Translations under genes and position numbers: made by a program
In this document: one piece after another, positions 29,957 to 40,468 of the stretch
How the letters are laid out: each line of letters starts with the position of its first letter
Numbering within the stretch: position 1 is the first letter of the stretch
Notes under the pieces: generated by a model
What the model was told of the DNA's origin: nothing
The model's input: the letters and a program-made list of their open reading frames with translations, nothing else
The model's database searches: none
Assembly (NCBI GenBank): GCA_902623735.1
Contig: CACNUU010000003.1
Location: 33,767-97,766, forward strand
DNA length: 64,000 nt
Origin: an uncultured Pelagibacteraceae bacterium
GTDB lineage: Bacteria > Pseudomonadota > Alphaproteobacteria > Pelagibacterales > Pelagibacteraceae
Reading direction: 5' to 3'

Positions 29957-30884
29957 GATCAAAAGCAGTCATTAATTCATTCCATTCTCTTTTTGATAAA
30001 CCCGAGTCATCAAGATTTACATTTTGACCCTTTATTAGTTTTTGAATAATCATTTTACCTTTTGCGGAAACTTCTGTCCCACCGACTCTATAATCCATAA
30101 ATGCGTCATAAGTAATTGGCACCCATTTTTTTAAAGTATCTAACATTATATCAGCATAAACTCTTATTTCATATTGAGCGTGATGATCAGCTCTTAATCT
30201 TAAAAAGTTCATTAAATTTAACAAATCCGTTTTCCAATACCATTGTGTGTATGTATTTAAAGTTAAATTCATTCTAGCAAGCTCTCTTGCTAAACCTTTT
30301 TTGTTTTCATCAATGGTTGATCCATCATATCTTTCATTGAGCATTGTTTCGTAATTTGCATATGTTCTTTCTGCATCATTTTTTAAAAGTTGTAAAACTT
30401 CCTCAGCTTGTTTTCCTTCCAATACATCTCCTCTTCCCTGTCTATTACTTGTTGATTGAGCTGCTAGATTTTCAGACGTTGGTAAGTAAAATTCTTTATC
30501 TAAGATTGAATATCTTGCAGAATATTCATTTACATTCGCTGTTCGATGTCTTATCCATTGACGTGCAATAAATATTGGTAACTTAATATGATACTTTATT
30601 TCACACATCTCGAAAGGCGTGCTGTGCCAATGACGCATTAAATATTTAATTAATCCAGAGTCTGTTGAAACTTGTTTAGTGCCTTTGCCATATGAAACTC
30701 TAGCTGATTGTACAATTGAGGTATCATCACCCATATAATCAACTACTCTTACAAAACCATGGTCAAGAGCTGGCAAAGCTTCATATAAAATTTTTTCTAA
30801 TTCTGGAGCGGTAACTCTTTTAGTATTATTGCTTTGTGATTGTTGGTTTTTAATCCCTTCCTGCTGTTCTTTAGTTAATTTCAT
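29937..30884 (-). CDS. thyX: Flavin-dependent thymidylate synthase ThyX
   Basis: 315 aa from ATG 30882-30884 ([14 protein letters not shown]). The reading frame extends 41 codons further upstream, but that part ([11 protein letters not shown]...) is the antisense of the tmRNA acceptor piece and is not protein. The ThyX signature [11 protein letters not shown] is at residues 112-122, with [19 protein letters not shown] and [15 protein letters not shown] around the FAD/dUMP sites. It methylates dUMP using methylene-THF and FADH2. No thyA is in the window. It converges on mrp with a 20-bp overlap. Confidence 0.95.
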   Translation of the reverse strand: MKLTKEQQEGIKNQQSQSNNTKRVTAPELEKILYEALPALDHGFVRVVDYMGDDTSIVQSARVSYGKGTKQVSTDSGLIKYLMRHWHSTPFEMCEIKYHIKLPIFIARQWIRHRTANVNEYSARYSILDKEFYLPTSENLAAQSTSNRQGRGDVLEGKQAEEVLQLLKNDAERTYANYETMLNERYDGSTIDENKKGLARELARMNLTLNTYTQWYWKTDLLNLMNFLRLRADHHAQYEIRVYADIMLDTLKKWVPITYDAFMDYRVGGTEVSAKGKMIIQKLIKGQNVNLDDSGLSKREWNELMTAFDLKDKLI

Positions 30885-30943
30885 GATTGTTATTGAATCT
30901 CTAATAATTCCTTTTATATTAATAAAGTTGGTTTTCCAACTAT

Positions 30944-31187
30944 GACGATAAACGAATTTCGTAATAACCATTGCGGACGTGGGGGCAGTACCCACCACCT
31001 CCACCATTTACAACTTATGGGGGTGAACTAGATTCGACGGGTGACTAAAGGCTATTCTTTCGTTCGGAATTGTTCCTCCGTAAAGGGCTAATTTATAATT
31101 GCTAACGAAAGTTATGCACTTGCTGCTTAATTAACTTTGTTAATTAAGTAAACGGGGTCTGGGGCACCTGGCAACAGAACGCCCCTA
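30944..31187 (+). ncRNA. ssrA: tmRNA, permuted two-piece alphaproteobacterial type
   Basis: The acceptor piece comes first: T-arm GTGGG (30979-30983), loop GGCAGTA, CCCAC (30991-30995), acceptor strand CACCTCC (30996-31002), A, and CCA at 31004-31006. After a 12-base spacer the coding piece begins GGGGGTG at 31019-31025 and pairs with CACCTCC over 7 bp, with a G-U at pair 3 as required by alanyl-tRNA synthetase; AACTAGATTCGACGGG follows as in all tmRNAs. The tag frame at 31101-31130 reads A-N-E-S-Y-A-L-A-A-stop, with the stop inside a perfect 10-bp hairpin (31126-31148). A pseudoknot-like GGGGC...GCCCC closes the 3' end. The outer 5' boundary is approximate. Confidence 0.93.
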
Positions 31188-31194
31188 TAAAAAA

Positions 31195-33855
31195 TTATTT
31201 CATTTTTAATTCTGCCTGTGCGGCGGATAATCTTGCAATAGGGACTCTATATGGTGAACAAGATACATAATCTAAACCAGCTTTAGAGCAAAATTCAATG
31301 CTTCTTGGATCACCACCATGTTCACCACAAATTCCTAATTTAATTTTTTTATTTTGTTTTTTTCCCTTGGAAACTGCAATTCGAATTAAGTCTTCAACTC
31401 CCTCATCAATAGATATAAATGGATCAATAGAAAAAATCTTGTTCTCTATATAATCATTTAGAAACTTTCCACTATCGTCACGACTAATACCAAAAGTTGT
31501 TTGTGTTAGATCGTTTGTTCCAAAACTGAAAAATTCAGCATGTTTAGCTATTTCTTTAGCTTTAATTGCTGCTCTTGGTAACTCAATCATTGTACCTACT
31601 AAATAATTTACTTTTACTTTATTTTCTTTTTCCACTTGTCCAGCTATTCTAATTACTAAATCTTTCATTATCTTAATTTCTGCTTCCGTTGAAACAAGTG
31701 GTATCATAATTTCTGGAAATGCTGATTTTTGTTTATTTTTCTTTAACTCGGATAGTGCTTCAAAAATTGCCCGACATTGCATTTCATATATTTCAGGAAA
31801 CGAAATACCTAATCTACATCCTCTATGACCTAGCATAGGATTTTGTTCATGGAGTTCATCAATTCTGTTTTTTACATCATTTAAGTCTGTTTCAACTACT
31901 TTTGAAACTTCAAAAATTTCTTTTTCTGATCTTGGTAAAAACTCATGTAAAGGTGGATCAAGTAATCTAACAGTTACTGGTAGACCATGCATAATCTTAA
32001 ATATTTCCATAAAATCTTTTTTTTGATGTGGTAAAAGTTTCTTAAGTGCTTTTGCTCTATCTTCCTGAGTTTTTGATAAAATCATTTCTCTAACTGATAA
32101 AATTCTCTCTTCATCAAAAAACATGTGTTCTGTTCGACAAAGACCAATTCCCTCCGCACCAAAATCCCTTGCTGTTTTTGTATCTAATGGAGTTTCAGAG
32201 TTTGTTCGAACTTTTAATTTCCTAATTTTATCTGCCCAACTCATTAATTTAGAAAATTCACCTGATATTTCTGGTTTTACAGTAGGCACTTCACCTAAAA
32301 TAACTCTGCCAGTAGATCCATCAATAGTTATGGTGTCTCCTTCTTTAATTTCAACTGATGAAGTTTTAAAAGTTTTTTGATCGTAATTAATATCGATTTC
32401 ACTCGAGCCAGAAACACAAGGTCTTCCCATTCCTCTTGCTACTACAGCAGCATGACTAGTCATTCCACCTCGTGCTGTTAAAATTCCTTTTGCCGCGTGC
32501 ATACCTTGAATATCTTCAGGTGATGTTTCTATTCTTACTAAGATTGTATCTTGCATCATATCATTTAACCTTTCAGCCTCTTCTGAGGTGAAAACTACTT
32601 TGCCACTAGCTGCTCCTGGAGATGCTGGAAGCCCATTCGCTATTACCTCTATTTGACTTTTTTCATCTAGTGTTGGGTGTAACAAAGTATCTAAAGAATT
32701 TGGATCAACTCTTAAAATTGCATCATTTTTCGAAATCAAATTTTCTTTAACCATGTCTACTGCAATTTTTACAGCTGATTTAGAAGTTCTCTTACCTGAT
32801 CGAGTTTGCAATATCCAAAGTTTACTATTTTCAATAGTAAACTCTACATCTTGCATATCTTTATAGTGTTTTTCTAATTTCTTTAGTATCTTATATAGCT
32901 CTTTATAAACTTTAGGCATCGACTCTTCCATAGATGCCTCTTTAACTTTTGCATTTTTTTTTGCTTTAATAGTAATGTGTTGGGGTGTTCTAGTTCCTGC
33001 AACAACATCCTCTCCTTGAGCATTAATAAGATATTCTCCATAAATATCATTTGATCCATCTGAAGGATTTCTAGTAAACACTACTCCTGTTGCACAATCA
33101 TTTCCCATATTTCCAAAAACCATAGACTGAACATTTACCGCTGTACCCCACTCAGAGGGAATCTGATTTAATTTTCTATAAATTTTTGCTCTATTGCTTT
33201 CCCAGGATAAAAATACTGAACTTATAGCACCAAATAATTGTTGATAAACATTTTGAGGAAAATCTATTTTGGATTTTTCTTTGATTGTTTTTTTAAAATC
33301 TTTTATTAAGCCATCCCAATCTGTTTCATCTAGATCAGTGTCTAAAAGAACTCCTTTAGTTAATTTATAATTTTCAATCAATTCTTCAAAATGATAACTC
33401 TCAACATTCATAACTACATTTCCATACATTTGAATAAATCTTCTGTAACTATCTTTAGCAAATCTTCCATTTGATGTTTTTTTTGCAAGCGCATCGACTG
33501 TTTTATCATTTAAACCAAGATTCAAAATTGTATCCATCATGCCTGGCATTGAAACTCTTGCTCCAGACCTTACAGACAAAAGGAGTGGATTTTTTAAATC
33601 TCCAAACTTTTTAGAAACATCCTTTTCAATTACTTTAAGTTCTTTCTTTATTTGATTAATTAATTTTGGATTTAACTTTTTTTTATTTTTGTAAAATATC
33701 TCACAAACTTTTGTGGATATAGTAAATCCAGGCGGTACAGGTAAACCCATTCTACCCATTTCAGATAAATTGGCACCTTTACCTCCTAAAAAGTTTTTTG
33801 GATTTTTTATTTTTTTTGAATCTTTAGACTTGAAGTTTAAAATTAACTTATTCAT
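31195..33855 (-). CDS. ppdK: Pyruvate phosphate dikinase
   Basis: 886 aa, full length. The N-terminal nucleotide-binding domain has FLGGKGANLSEMGRMGLPVPPGFT and SVRSGARVSMPGMMDTILNLG. The central phosphohistidine domain has GGMTSHAAVVARGMGRPCV with the catalytic His near 468. The C-terminal PEP/pyruvate barrel contains GTMIELPRAA, SFGTNDLTQTT and GICGEHGGDP. It interconverts pyruvate + ATP + Pi and PEP + AMP + PPi. It overlaps glyS by 8 bp. Whether it works mainly in gluconeogenesis or glycolysis cannot be told here. Confidence 0.97.
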   Translation of the reverse strand: MNKLILNFKSKDSKKIKNPKNFLGGKGANLSEMGRMGLPVPPGFTISTKVCEIFYKNKKKLNPKLINQIKKELKVIEKDVSKKFGDLKNPLLLSVRSGARVSMPGMMDTILNLGLNDKTVDALAKKTSNGRFAKDSYRRFIQMYGNVVMNVESYHFEELIENYKLTKGVLLDTDLDETDWDGLIKDFKKTIKEKSKIDFPQNVYQQLFGAISSVFLSWESNRAKIYRKLNQIPSEWGTAVNVQSMVFGNMGNDCATGVVFTRNPSDGSNDIYGEYLINAQGEDVVAGTRTPQHITIKAKKNAKVKEASMEESMPKVYKELYKILKKLEKHYKDMQDVEFTIENSKLWILQTRSGKRTSKSAVKIAVDMVKENLISKNDAILRVDPNSLDTLLHPTLDEKSQIEVIANGLPASPGAASGKVVFTSEEAERLNDMMQDTILVRIETSPEDIQGMHAAKGILTARGGMTSHAAVVARGMGRPCVSGSSEIDINYDQKTFKTSSVEIKEGDTITIDGSTGRVILGEVPTVKPEISGEFSKLMSWADKIRKLKVRTNSETPLDTKTARDFGAEGIGLCRTEHMFFDEERILSVREMILSKTQEDRAKALKKLLPHQKKDFMEIFKIMHGLPVTVRLLDPPLHEFLPRSEKEIFEVSKVVETDLNDVKNRIDELHEQNPMLGHRGCRLGISFPEIYEMQCRAIFEALSELKKNKQKSAFPEIMIPLVSTEAEIKIMKDLVIRIAGQVEKENKVKVNYLVGTMIELPRAAIKAKEIAKHAEFFSFGTNDLTQTTFGISRDDSGKFLNDYIENKIFSIDPFISIDEGVEDLIRIAVSKGKKQNKKIKLGICGEHGGDPRSIEFCSKAGLDYVSCSPYRVPIARLSAAQAELKMK

Positions 33856-35920
33856 TATTAGCTTTTAAAAATTGAAAATTTATATAATTTTGAAACGTTT
33901 TACATAACATATTAATAAGTTCCAAACGGTTTTTTCGTAAAGTTTCGTTATCCTCATTAACTTTTACATTATCAAAAAATTCAAAAACTTCTTTTTTAGT
34001 TTCAGCAAGGATAGATAACGATTTCTCAAAATTTTCATCACTGTTAACAGTAGAATAATATTTCTTAATATCATTAATCTTTTTATATAAGTTTTTTTCA
34101 AATTCACTTTTAAAAATTCCAGGATCAGTTGTATCATTTATTTCAACTTCATTATTCTTCATCTCATGATCTAAAATGTTAGAAGCTCTCTTATAACTTG
34201 AATTAATGTCCATACCAATTTGACTATTAATTACCTTATTAAGACATTTCGCTTTTTCAAATAATGAAAATAATTTATTTAACGAAAATGATGATAAAGT
34301 AGCTTCAATTATATCGTAACGTATCTCTTTCTCTTTTAGATAGTATTTAAATCTATCTTTTAAAAAATCGTTTAATTCTTTTTGTAAATTTTTATTATCA
34401 AGATTATGTCCTTGATCTTCATATAAACGTGAAGAGTAATTCAAAAGATCATTAATTTTTAAATTCTTTTTATTTTCTATATTGGTTCTTATTATACCTA
34501 GAGCTATTCTTCTTAATGCTAATGGATCTTTTGAGCTTGTCGGTTTCTCGTTTATACCGAAAAAACCCACTAAAGTATCAATTTTATCTATAATTGATAT
34601 CGCAATACTGAATGGTTTTTTTGGGACCTTCGAATTGAGACCAATCGGTAAATATTGTTCAGAAATAGCCAAAGAAATATCCTTGTCAAATCCTTGATGT
34701 TCAGAAAAATACCCCCCCATAAGTCCTTGAAGTTCAGGAAATTCACCAACAAGTTCAGAGGTAAGATCAGTCTTACAAATTGAAGCTGATAATTCTACTT
34801 TTTCTTTACTAATTAACAATTCATCTGATATCATTCCACCAATTTTTCTCATTCGCTGGATTTTATCAAAATAAGATCCAAGACCTTTAAAAAAATTTAT
34901 TGATTTTAATTCTGATACTTTTTTAACTAAATTTTGAGTTTTATCCTTATTCCAAAAGAATTCTGCATCGCTTAATCTTGCATCAACAACTCTCTCATTG
35001 CCAATTTTAATAAGTCCTTTTTGGTCTTTTTTATTTGATACAATTAAAAATTCATTCGTTATTTCATTTTTATCATTAAATGTTGGAAAATATTTCTGAT
35101 GAGTTTCCATAGTTAAGGTTAAAATCTCTTTAGGAATTGATAAAAATTTCTTATCAAACTTACATAATAAAACATTTGGGCTATCAACTAAATTTATTAC
35201 TTCATCCATTAATTTTGGATTATCATTAATTTTTAATCCTTTTTTTCCTAGTATTTTCGAAAAAGATTTATTGATTATTTTTAATCTTTTATTTTGATTA
35301 ATTATAACTCCATTATTTTCAAAAAAATTTTCATACTTTTTAAAATTTTCAAAAGATCTTCTTTTTTCCTCAAAATCTTTATCTAAAAAGGTCAGATTAG
35401 AGGAAGCTAGATGATGAAATTTAAAACTTATAATTTTTTTATCAAATATTGACAAGATTGATTTTAATGGTCTTCCCCAATTTAGATCAAACTCACCCCA
35501 TTTCATTGACTTTTTCCATTGGTAATTGCTTAAAATTTTTGGAATGAATTCAGTGAGCAAATCATGTGTTTTAAGTGATGTTGCCATAGTTTTGTAAAAA
35601 TAAAATTCATCCTTTTCAGTTTTTTTTTTATATAAATTCTTTTTGTCAATTTTATTTGATCTCAAAAATCCCTCCAACGCTTGTTCTGGAGCACTAGTTT
35701 TAGGGCCTCTAATCTCTTTAGATTTTATTTTGATTTGTTTATCTAGATCTTCAAAAACTAAGGCCAATCTATTAGGAGTTGAAAAAGAAAAACTTTTTTT
35801 GAATTTAATTAATTTTTCCTCGAATAAATTTTTGAAATCTTCAAAAATTTTTTCTCTTAAGTTTTTCTGAAGCCCAGCAGGAATTTCCTCACTAAATAAC
35901 TCTAAAAAAAATTCTGACAT
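33848..35920 (-). CDS. glyS: Glycyl-tRNA synthetase beta subunit
   Basis: 690 aa, begins FFLELFSEEIPAGLQK, the standard N-terminus of GlyS, with LMGGYFSEHQGFDKDISLAISEQYLP and KIDTLVGFFGINEKPTSSKDPLALRR further on, and a C-terminal DALR-type helical domain. The beta subunit binds tRNA-Gly in the heterotetrameric bacterial enzyme. It follows glyQ by 1 bp and overlaps ppdK by 8 bp. Confidence 0.96.
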   Translation of the reverse strand: MSEFFLELFSEEIPAGLQKNLREKIFEDFKNLFEEKLIKFKKSFSFSTPNRLALVFEDLDKQIKIKSKEIRGPKTSAPEQALEGFLRSNKIDKKNLYKKKTEKDEFYFYKTMATSLKTHDLLTEFIPKILSNYQWKKSMKWGEFDLNWGRPLKSILSIFDKKIISFKFHHLASSNLTFLDKDFEEKRRSFENFKKYENFFENNGVIINQNKRLKIINKSFSKILGKKGLKINDNPKLMDEVINLVDSPNVLLCKFDKKFLSIPKEILTLTMETHQKYFPTFNDKNEITNEFLIVSNKKDQKGLIKIGNERVVDARLSDAEFFWNKDKTQNLVKKVSELKSINFFKGLGSYFDKIQRMRKIGGMISDELLISKEKVELSASICKTDLTSELVGEFPELQGLMGGYFSEHQGFDKDISLAISEQYLPIGLNSKVPKKPFSIAISIIDKIDTLVGFFGINEKPTSSKDPLALRRIALGIIRTNIENKKNLKINDLLNYSSRLYEDQGHNLDNKNLQKELNDFLKDRFKYYLKEKEIRYDIIEATLSSFSLNKLFSLFEKAKCLNKVINSQIGMDINSSYKRASNILDHEMKNNEVEINDTTDPGIFKSEFEKNLYKKINDIKKYYSTVNSDENFEKSLSILAETKKEVFEFFDNVKVNEDNETLRKNRLELINMLCKTFQNYINFQFLKANNE

Positions 35921-35921
35921 T

Positions 35922-36803
35922 TTATGTTTGTGTCTCTACCCAAATTGTAGCAGCTTGTTTTGTAATTTCTCTTATTCGACTGATATATTCAGCTCTTTGA
36001 GCAACACTAATAGCTCCACGAGCATCTAATACATTAAATATATGACTTGCTTTTAAACATTGATCGTATGCAGGTAAAGATATTTTTTTTTCAACTAATG
36101 ATTTTGCCTCACTTTCATGCATATCAAATATCTTAAATAAATTTTCTGTATTAGCATGCTCAAAGTTATAAGCTGAGAACTCTTTTTCTGATTGATGAAA
36201 AACTTCTTTATAATCAATGCCTTCATTATTCCAAACTAAATCATAAACATTTTTTTTTTGTTGAGTAAACATACAAATTCTTTCAAGACCATAAGTTATT
36301 TCCACTGAAACAGGTTTACATTCAAAACCTGCCATTTGTTGGAAATATGTAAATTGAGATATTTCCATTCCATCGCACCATACTTCCCACCCAAGACCTG
36401 CAGCTCCAAGAGTTGGGCTTTCCCAATCATCTTCAATAAATCTAATATCATGGTCTTTATGATTAATTCCTACTACCGACAAACTATTTAAATAAAGTTT
36501 TTTAATATTAAGCGGAGAAGGTTTAATTATAACTTGGAATTGATAATAATGCTGAAGTCTATTTGGATTATCTCCATATCTTCCATCTGTAGGTCTTCGT
36601 GAAGGTTGTACGTAAGCTGCTTTCCATGGCTTGGGCCCAAGTGATCTTAAAGTAGTAGCTGGGTGGAATGTTCCGGCTCCAACTTCCATATCATAGGGTT
36701 GTAAAATTACACATCCATTTTTACTCCAAAACTTTTGTAGATTAATTATTGTATCTTGAAAAGTTTGAAATTTTGGTTTTTTTTTATTTTTTTTAGAGGC
36801 CAT
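35922..36803 (-). CDS. glyQ: Glycyl-tRNA synthetase alpha subunit
   Basis: 293 aa. Class II synthetase core with [46 protein letters not shown] at the start, [19 protein letters not shown] and the [12 protein letters not shown] motif 3. It forms glycyl-adenylate and charges tRNA-Gly with GlyS. It overlaps the upstream S49 peptidase gene by 11 bp, so translation may be coupled. Confidence 0.97.
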   Translation of the reverse strand: MASKKNKKKPKFQTFQDTIINLQKFWSKNGCVILQPYDMEVGAGTFHPATTLRSLGPKPWKAAYVQPSRRPTDGRYGDNPNRLQHYYQFQVIIKPSPLNIKKLYLNSLSVVGINHKDHDIRFIEDDWESPTLGAAGLGWEVWCDGMEISQFTYFQQMAGFECKPVSVEITYGLERICMFTQQKKNVYDLVWNNEGIDYKEVFHQSEKEFSAYNFEHANTENLFKIFDMHESEAKSLVEKKISLPAYDQCLKASHIFNVLDARGAISVAQRAEYISRIREITKQAATIWVETQT

Positions 36804-37599
36804 ATTTTTGCCAAACTGATTTTTCCTCTAATATATTAGCTAATTGATCGACATGGTCATTTGAAGATGATAATTTTTTACTAAGCCAACTTTTTGATTT
36901 TTCAAATTTTTTAATAATAACATCCTCTCCAAATTTTTCTCTTAATATCTGATTTGCATTTCCAATCTCATCTATCAAACCAAGATCTTTAGCTTTTCTA
37001 CCTGACCAAAATTCACCTGAAAACAATTCTACCTCAGATTTTTTAAGTTTTGATGACCTACTTTTTTCCACCACTTCTATAAAATCTCGATGTAAATCTA
37101 ATTGAATATTTTTTAATCTTTCAATGTCTTCCTTTTTTTCATCTAAAAATGGGTCTAATGTACTTTTGTTTTTCCCGGCAGTATGCACTCTTCTCTCAAC
37201 GCCTATCTTTTTTATCAATTCTGTAAAACCAAAAGAAGAGTAAATAACTCCTATCGAGCCGATTATTGAACTTGAGTTTGCATAAATTTCATCACCAGCA
37301 CATGCTATTAGATATCCACCCGAGGCTGCTACATCTTCAGCAAAAACTATTACTTTTTTTTTATTTTTTTTAGCCTGTTGTCTAATTAGGCTGTAAATTA
37401 AATGTGATTGGACAGGAGAGCCTCCGGGAGAATTTATTGTAATAGCTACACATGGTGCTTTTTTGACTGAAAAAGCTTTTGAAATAATCTCCTCTTGACC
37501 AGAAAAATCTATACCTTGTTTAAATTTACCAACATTTCCAATTACACCACTTAGCTTTATATGTGGAATAATTTTTTTCTTTTTAAATAATGAGAGCAT
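36793..37599 (-). CDS. S49-family serine peptidase (SohB/SppA-like)
   Basis: 268 aa. Ser-Lys catalytic dyad: Ser93 in [19 protein letters not shown] and Lys145 in [12 protein letters not shown]; the oxyanion region [13 protein letters not shown] is at about 54-65. It is of the short, single-domain kind. No clear signal anchor is visible ([18 protein letters not shown] is basic rather than hydrophobic), so cytoplasmic or peripheral membrane location is likely. It may digest signal peptides or membrane-derived fragments. First gene of the run to glyQ-glyS-ppdK; divergent from the prenyl synthase across 113 bp. Confidence 0.87.
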   Translation of the reverse strand: MLSLFKKKKIIPHIKLSGVIGNVGKFKQGIDFSGQEEIISKAFSVKKAPCVAITINSPGGSPVQSHLIYSLIRQQAKKNKKKVIVFAEDVAASGGYLIACAGDEIYANSSSIIGSIGVIYSSFGFTELIKKIGVERRVHTAGKNKSTLDPFLDEKKEDIERLKNIQLDLHRDFIEVVEKSRSSKLKKSEVELFSGEFWSGRKAKDLGLIDEIGNANQILREKFGEDVIIKKFEKSKSWLSKKLSSSNDHVDQLANILEEKSVWQKYGL

Positions 37600-37712
37600 C
37601 TTTAATATTTATAGAATTTTTATGTGAATATAAAGACACCTTATAATTGAAGATTTGGGTGCGTCAATTGATAAGTATCAAAAGCAACCTATTGTACTAA
37701 TTTGCTCGATAA

Positions 37713-38726
37713 ATGGGAAGTGTTATACAATTAAAAAACAAAATTAATAACTCATATTTTCAACTTAAAAATTCAGTTGAAGATAAATTGATGTTAGTTG
37801 AAGAAAAAATAAAGTCTAAATTAGAGAGTAATGTAGACCTGGTTCAAAAAATGACAAACTATCATCTTGAAACGGGTGGAAAAAGATTAAGGGCCTTACT
37901 AACTCTAGGTTCTGCAAAATTATGTGGATATGCAAAAGGAACTAGAGATATAAATTTAGCTGCTTGTGTTGAGTTAATTCACTCAGCAACTTTAATGCAC
38001 GATGATGTAATAGATAATGGGTATATCAGAAGGGGTAGGAAAACTTTAAACAAAGTTTGGGATAACCATTCTTCTGTTTTAGTTGGAGATTATTTACTTA
38101 GTAGATGTTTTGAAATGATGGTAGATGATGGAAATATTGAAGTATTAAAATTATTATCTTCAACTTCCTCTAAAATTGCTCAAGGTGAAGTTCTACAATT
38201 ACAACATAGAGGTGAGGTAGATATGTTGGAGGAAACTTATTTAAGAATAATCTCTGCAAAAACTGCAGAATTATTTGCAGCAGCCACCAAAGTTGGTGCA
38301 ATTCTGTCAGAAATGACAACAAAGGAAAAGGAAGCTTTGGAATTTTATGGAAGAAATCTAGGATTAACATTCCAAATAGCTGATGATACTTTAGATTATA
38401 ATTCTGAGTTAAAATTATTTGGAAAAAAAATTGGAAAAGATTTTTATGAAGGAAAAATTACTCTACCAATAATCTTATTATTTCAAAAAGCTAATTTGGA
38501 AGAAAAAGAAAGGCTTAAAAATATTTTTTTAAAAGATAGTAGAGATGAAAGTGATTTAAATTATACATTGTCTTTAATTAAACAGTATGAAATAATTAGA
38601 GAATGCTATCAAAAAGCAAATCATTACATAAATTTAGCATCAAATTCACTATCAATATTTAAAGACTGTAGCGAAAGAAATATTCTTGAAAATTTAACTT
38701 CATTTAGTTTGTCTAGAGATTTTTAG
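37713..38726 (+). CDS. ispB: Long-chain polyprenyl (octaprenyl-type) diphosphate synthase
   Basis: 337 aa trans-prenyltransferase. GGKRLRALL (55-63) binds IPP; the first aspartate-rich motif is LMHDDVID (94-101) and the second is QIADDTLDYN. It lengthens farnesyl diphosphate to the side chain of ubiquinone. It is distinct from the shorter IspA encoded at 42379-43251. No ribosome binding site is evident; upstream is a palindrome TTGATA-AG-TATCAA (37668-37681) that overlaps a possible -35 box. It converges on pdxH with a 4-bp overlap. Chain length is not readable by eye. Confidence 0.9.
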   Translation: MGSVIQLKNKINNSYFQLKNSVEDKLMLVEEKIKSKLESNVDLVQKMTNYHLETGGKRLRALLTLGSAKLCGYAKGTRDINLAACVELIHSATLMHDDVIDNGYIRRGRKTLNKVWDNHSSVLVGDYLLSRCFEMMVDDGNIEVLKLLSSTSSKIAQGEVLQLQHRGEVDMLEETYLRIISAKTAELFAAATKVGAILSEMTTKEKEALEFYGRNLGLTFQIADDTLDYNSELKLFGKKIGKDFYEGKITLPIILLFQKANLEEKERLKNIFLKDSRDESDLNYTLSLIKQYEIIRECYQKANHYINLASNSLSIFKDCSERNILENLTSFSLSRDF

Positions 38727-39349
38727 GGACTTAAAAGACTTTTTGTCCAACTACCTTCTTTATCTAATGAGTATTTTAATCTTTCGTGAATTCTATTATC
38801 TCCATCTAACCAAAATTCAATTGTGGAAGGTGTTAAATTCCAGCCAGACCAATGGCTCGGTCTGGGCACATTATATTTATCATTATATTTTTTTTTATAA
38901 TTCTCTATAGAATTTAGAAGTTCATCTCTAGTTTGAAGTACACTGCTTTGTTTTGAGGCCCAGGCACCTATTCTACTTTCATACGCTCTAGAGTTATAAT
39001 ACTCATCAGCAGTTTGATCCTCCACTTTTTTCAATGTTCCAACTATCCTTATTTGTCTTAGTAGACTTTTCCAATGAAAGCACATTGTGGCATTTGGGTT
39101 CTCTTTAATTTCATTTCCTTTCTGGCTATTTAGATTTGTGTAAAAAACAAATCCCTTTTCACTGTGACCTTTGAGTAGCACCATTCTCACTGAGGGAATA
39201 CCTTCTTTATTTGCTGTGCCAAGCGCTAGAGCATTTGGATCATTAATTTCTTTCTTTTTAGCCTCATCAAACCAATGCTGAAATAATTCAAATGGATTAT
39301 CCAGTTCCAAAAAGCACTTATTTAGTCCTAGTGAGTTTTTTTGATTCAT
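38723..39349 (-). CDS. pdxH: Pyridoxine/pyridoxamine 5'-phosphate oxidase
   Basis: 208 aa FMN enzyme. PDXH motifs: NALALGTANKEGIPSVRMVLLKG, GFVFYTNLNSQKGNEI, MCFHWKSLLRQIRIVG and, at the C-terminus, WSGWNLTPSTIEFWLDGDNRIHERLKY. It oxidises PNP/PMP to pyridoxal phosphate. It is divergent from aroC across 33 bp and converges on ispB with a 4-bp overlap. The C-terminus is slightly shorter than the usual ending with R-L-x-P, but LSP is present. Confidence 0.95.
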   Translation of the reverse strand: MNQKNSLGLNKCFLELDNPFELFQHWFDEAKKKEINDPNALALGTANKEGIPSVRMVLLKGHSEKGFVFYTNLNSQKGNEIKENPNATMCFHWKSLLRQIRIVGTLKKVEDQTADEYYNSRAYESRIGAWASKQSSVLQTRDELLNSIENYKKKYNDKYNVPRPSHWSGWNLTPSTIEFWLDGDNRIHERLKYSLDKEGSWTKSLLSP

Positions 39350-39382
39350 AATTTAAACAAAATAATCTATACAATATAAATA

Positions 39383-40465
39383 ATGTCATTTAATACTTTT
39401 GGAAAGGTTTTTCGCTTCACAACTTGGGGGGAGTCCCACGGCCCAGCAATTGGCTGTATAATTGATGGTTGTCCACCTCTAATTGAATTAAAAGAGCAAG
39501 ATATTCAAAAAGAATTAGATAAAAGAAAACCTGGTCAGTCAAAGTTTACAACTCAAAGAAAAGAAGATGACAAAGTTCAAATTCTTTCAGGTGTATTTGA
39601 AGGTAAAACAACTGGAACTCCGATATCATTAATAATCTACAATGAGGATATGCGATCTAAAGATTATAATGACATCAAAAACAAATTTAGACCTGGTCAC
39701 GCTGACTTTACGTACTTTAAAAAATATGGGATTAGAGATTATAGAGGTGGGGGCAGATCTTCTGCGAGAGAAACTGCCTCGAGAGTTGCTGCAGGAGCAG
39801 TTGCAAAAAAGGTTTTAGAAAAAAAAATTGGAAAAAAATTTGAAATTTCAGGTGCAGTTACTCAATTAGGAATATTAGGTTGTGATACAACAAATTGGAA
39901 TAGCAAAAGAATCTACAAGAATTCCTTTTTTTGCCCAGATGACTCAATGCTAAAAATTTGGGAAAAATATTTGTTGAGTGTTAGAAAAGCTGGCTCCTCT
40001 TGTGGAGCAGTAATAGAATTAAGAGCAAATGGAATTCCAGCAGGTTTAGGTGCCCCAATTTACTCTAAATTAGATTCTGATATTGCCTCAGCTATGATGA
40101 GCATCAACGCTGTGAAAGGGGTTAATATTGGATCAGGGATGAATTCTGCTCAATTATCTGGTGAAAAAAATTCTGACGAAATTTCAAGAAAAAAAAATAA
40201 ATTAAAATTTCATTCAAATAATGCTGGTGGAATACTTGGTGGTATATCGTCAGGACAAGAAATAATTGTTTCATTTGCAGTCAAACCAACATCTTCAATC
40301 CTTAAAAGCAGAGAAACAATTACAAAGTCAGGAAAAAACACAACAATAAAAGTCAAGGGTAGGCATGATCCTTGTGTGGGTATTAGGGCTGTGCCAGTAG
40401 GTGAGGCTATGTTATCATGCGTATTATTAGATCATTATTTGTTGAATAAAGCTCAATGTTCGTAA
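39383..40465 (+). CDS. aroC: Chorismate synthase
   Basis: 360 aa. N-terminal [23 protein letters not shown] (FMN/EPSP site), the [30 protein letters not shown] block, and C-terminal [18 protein letters not shown]. It converts EPSP to chorismate, the last step of the shikimate pathway. It converges on dxs with 3 bp between stop codons. Length and all blocks normal. Confidence 0.97.
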   Translation: MSFNTFGKVFRFTTWGESHGPAIGCIIDGCPPLIELKEQDIQKELDKRKPGQSKFTTQRKEDDKVQILSGVFEGKTTGTPISLIIYNEDMRSKDYNDIKNKFRPGHADFTYFKKYGIRDYRGGGRSSARETASRVAAGAVAKKVLEKKIGKKFEISGAVTQLGILGCDTTNWNSKRIYKNSFFCPDDSMLKIWEKYLLSVRKAGSSCGAVIELRANGIPAGLGAPIYSKLDSDIASAMMSINAVKGVNIGSGMNSAQLSGEKNSDEISRKKNKLKFHSNNAGGILGGISSGQEIIVSFAVKPTSSILKSRETITKSGKNTTIKVKGRHDPCVGIRAVPVGEAMLSCVLLDHYLLNKAQCS

Positions 40466-40468
40466 AAA

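Noticed and set aside
30885..31007. Extended N-terminus of thyX reading [13 protein letters not shown]...
   Set aside because: It is the antisense translation of the tmRNA acceptor piece; the family N-terminus begins at MKLTKEQ (30884).
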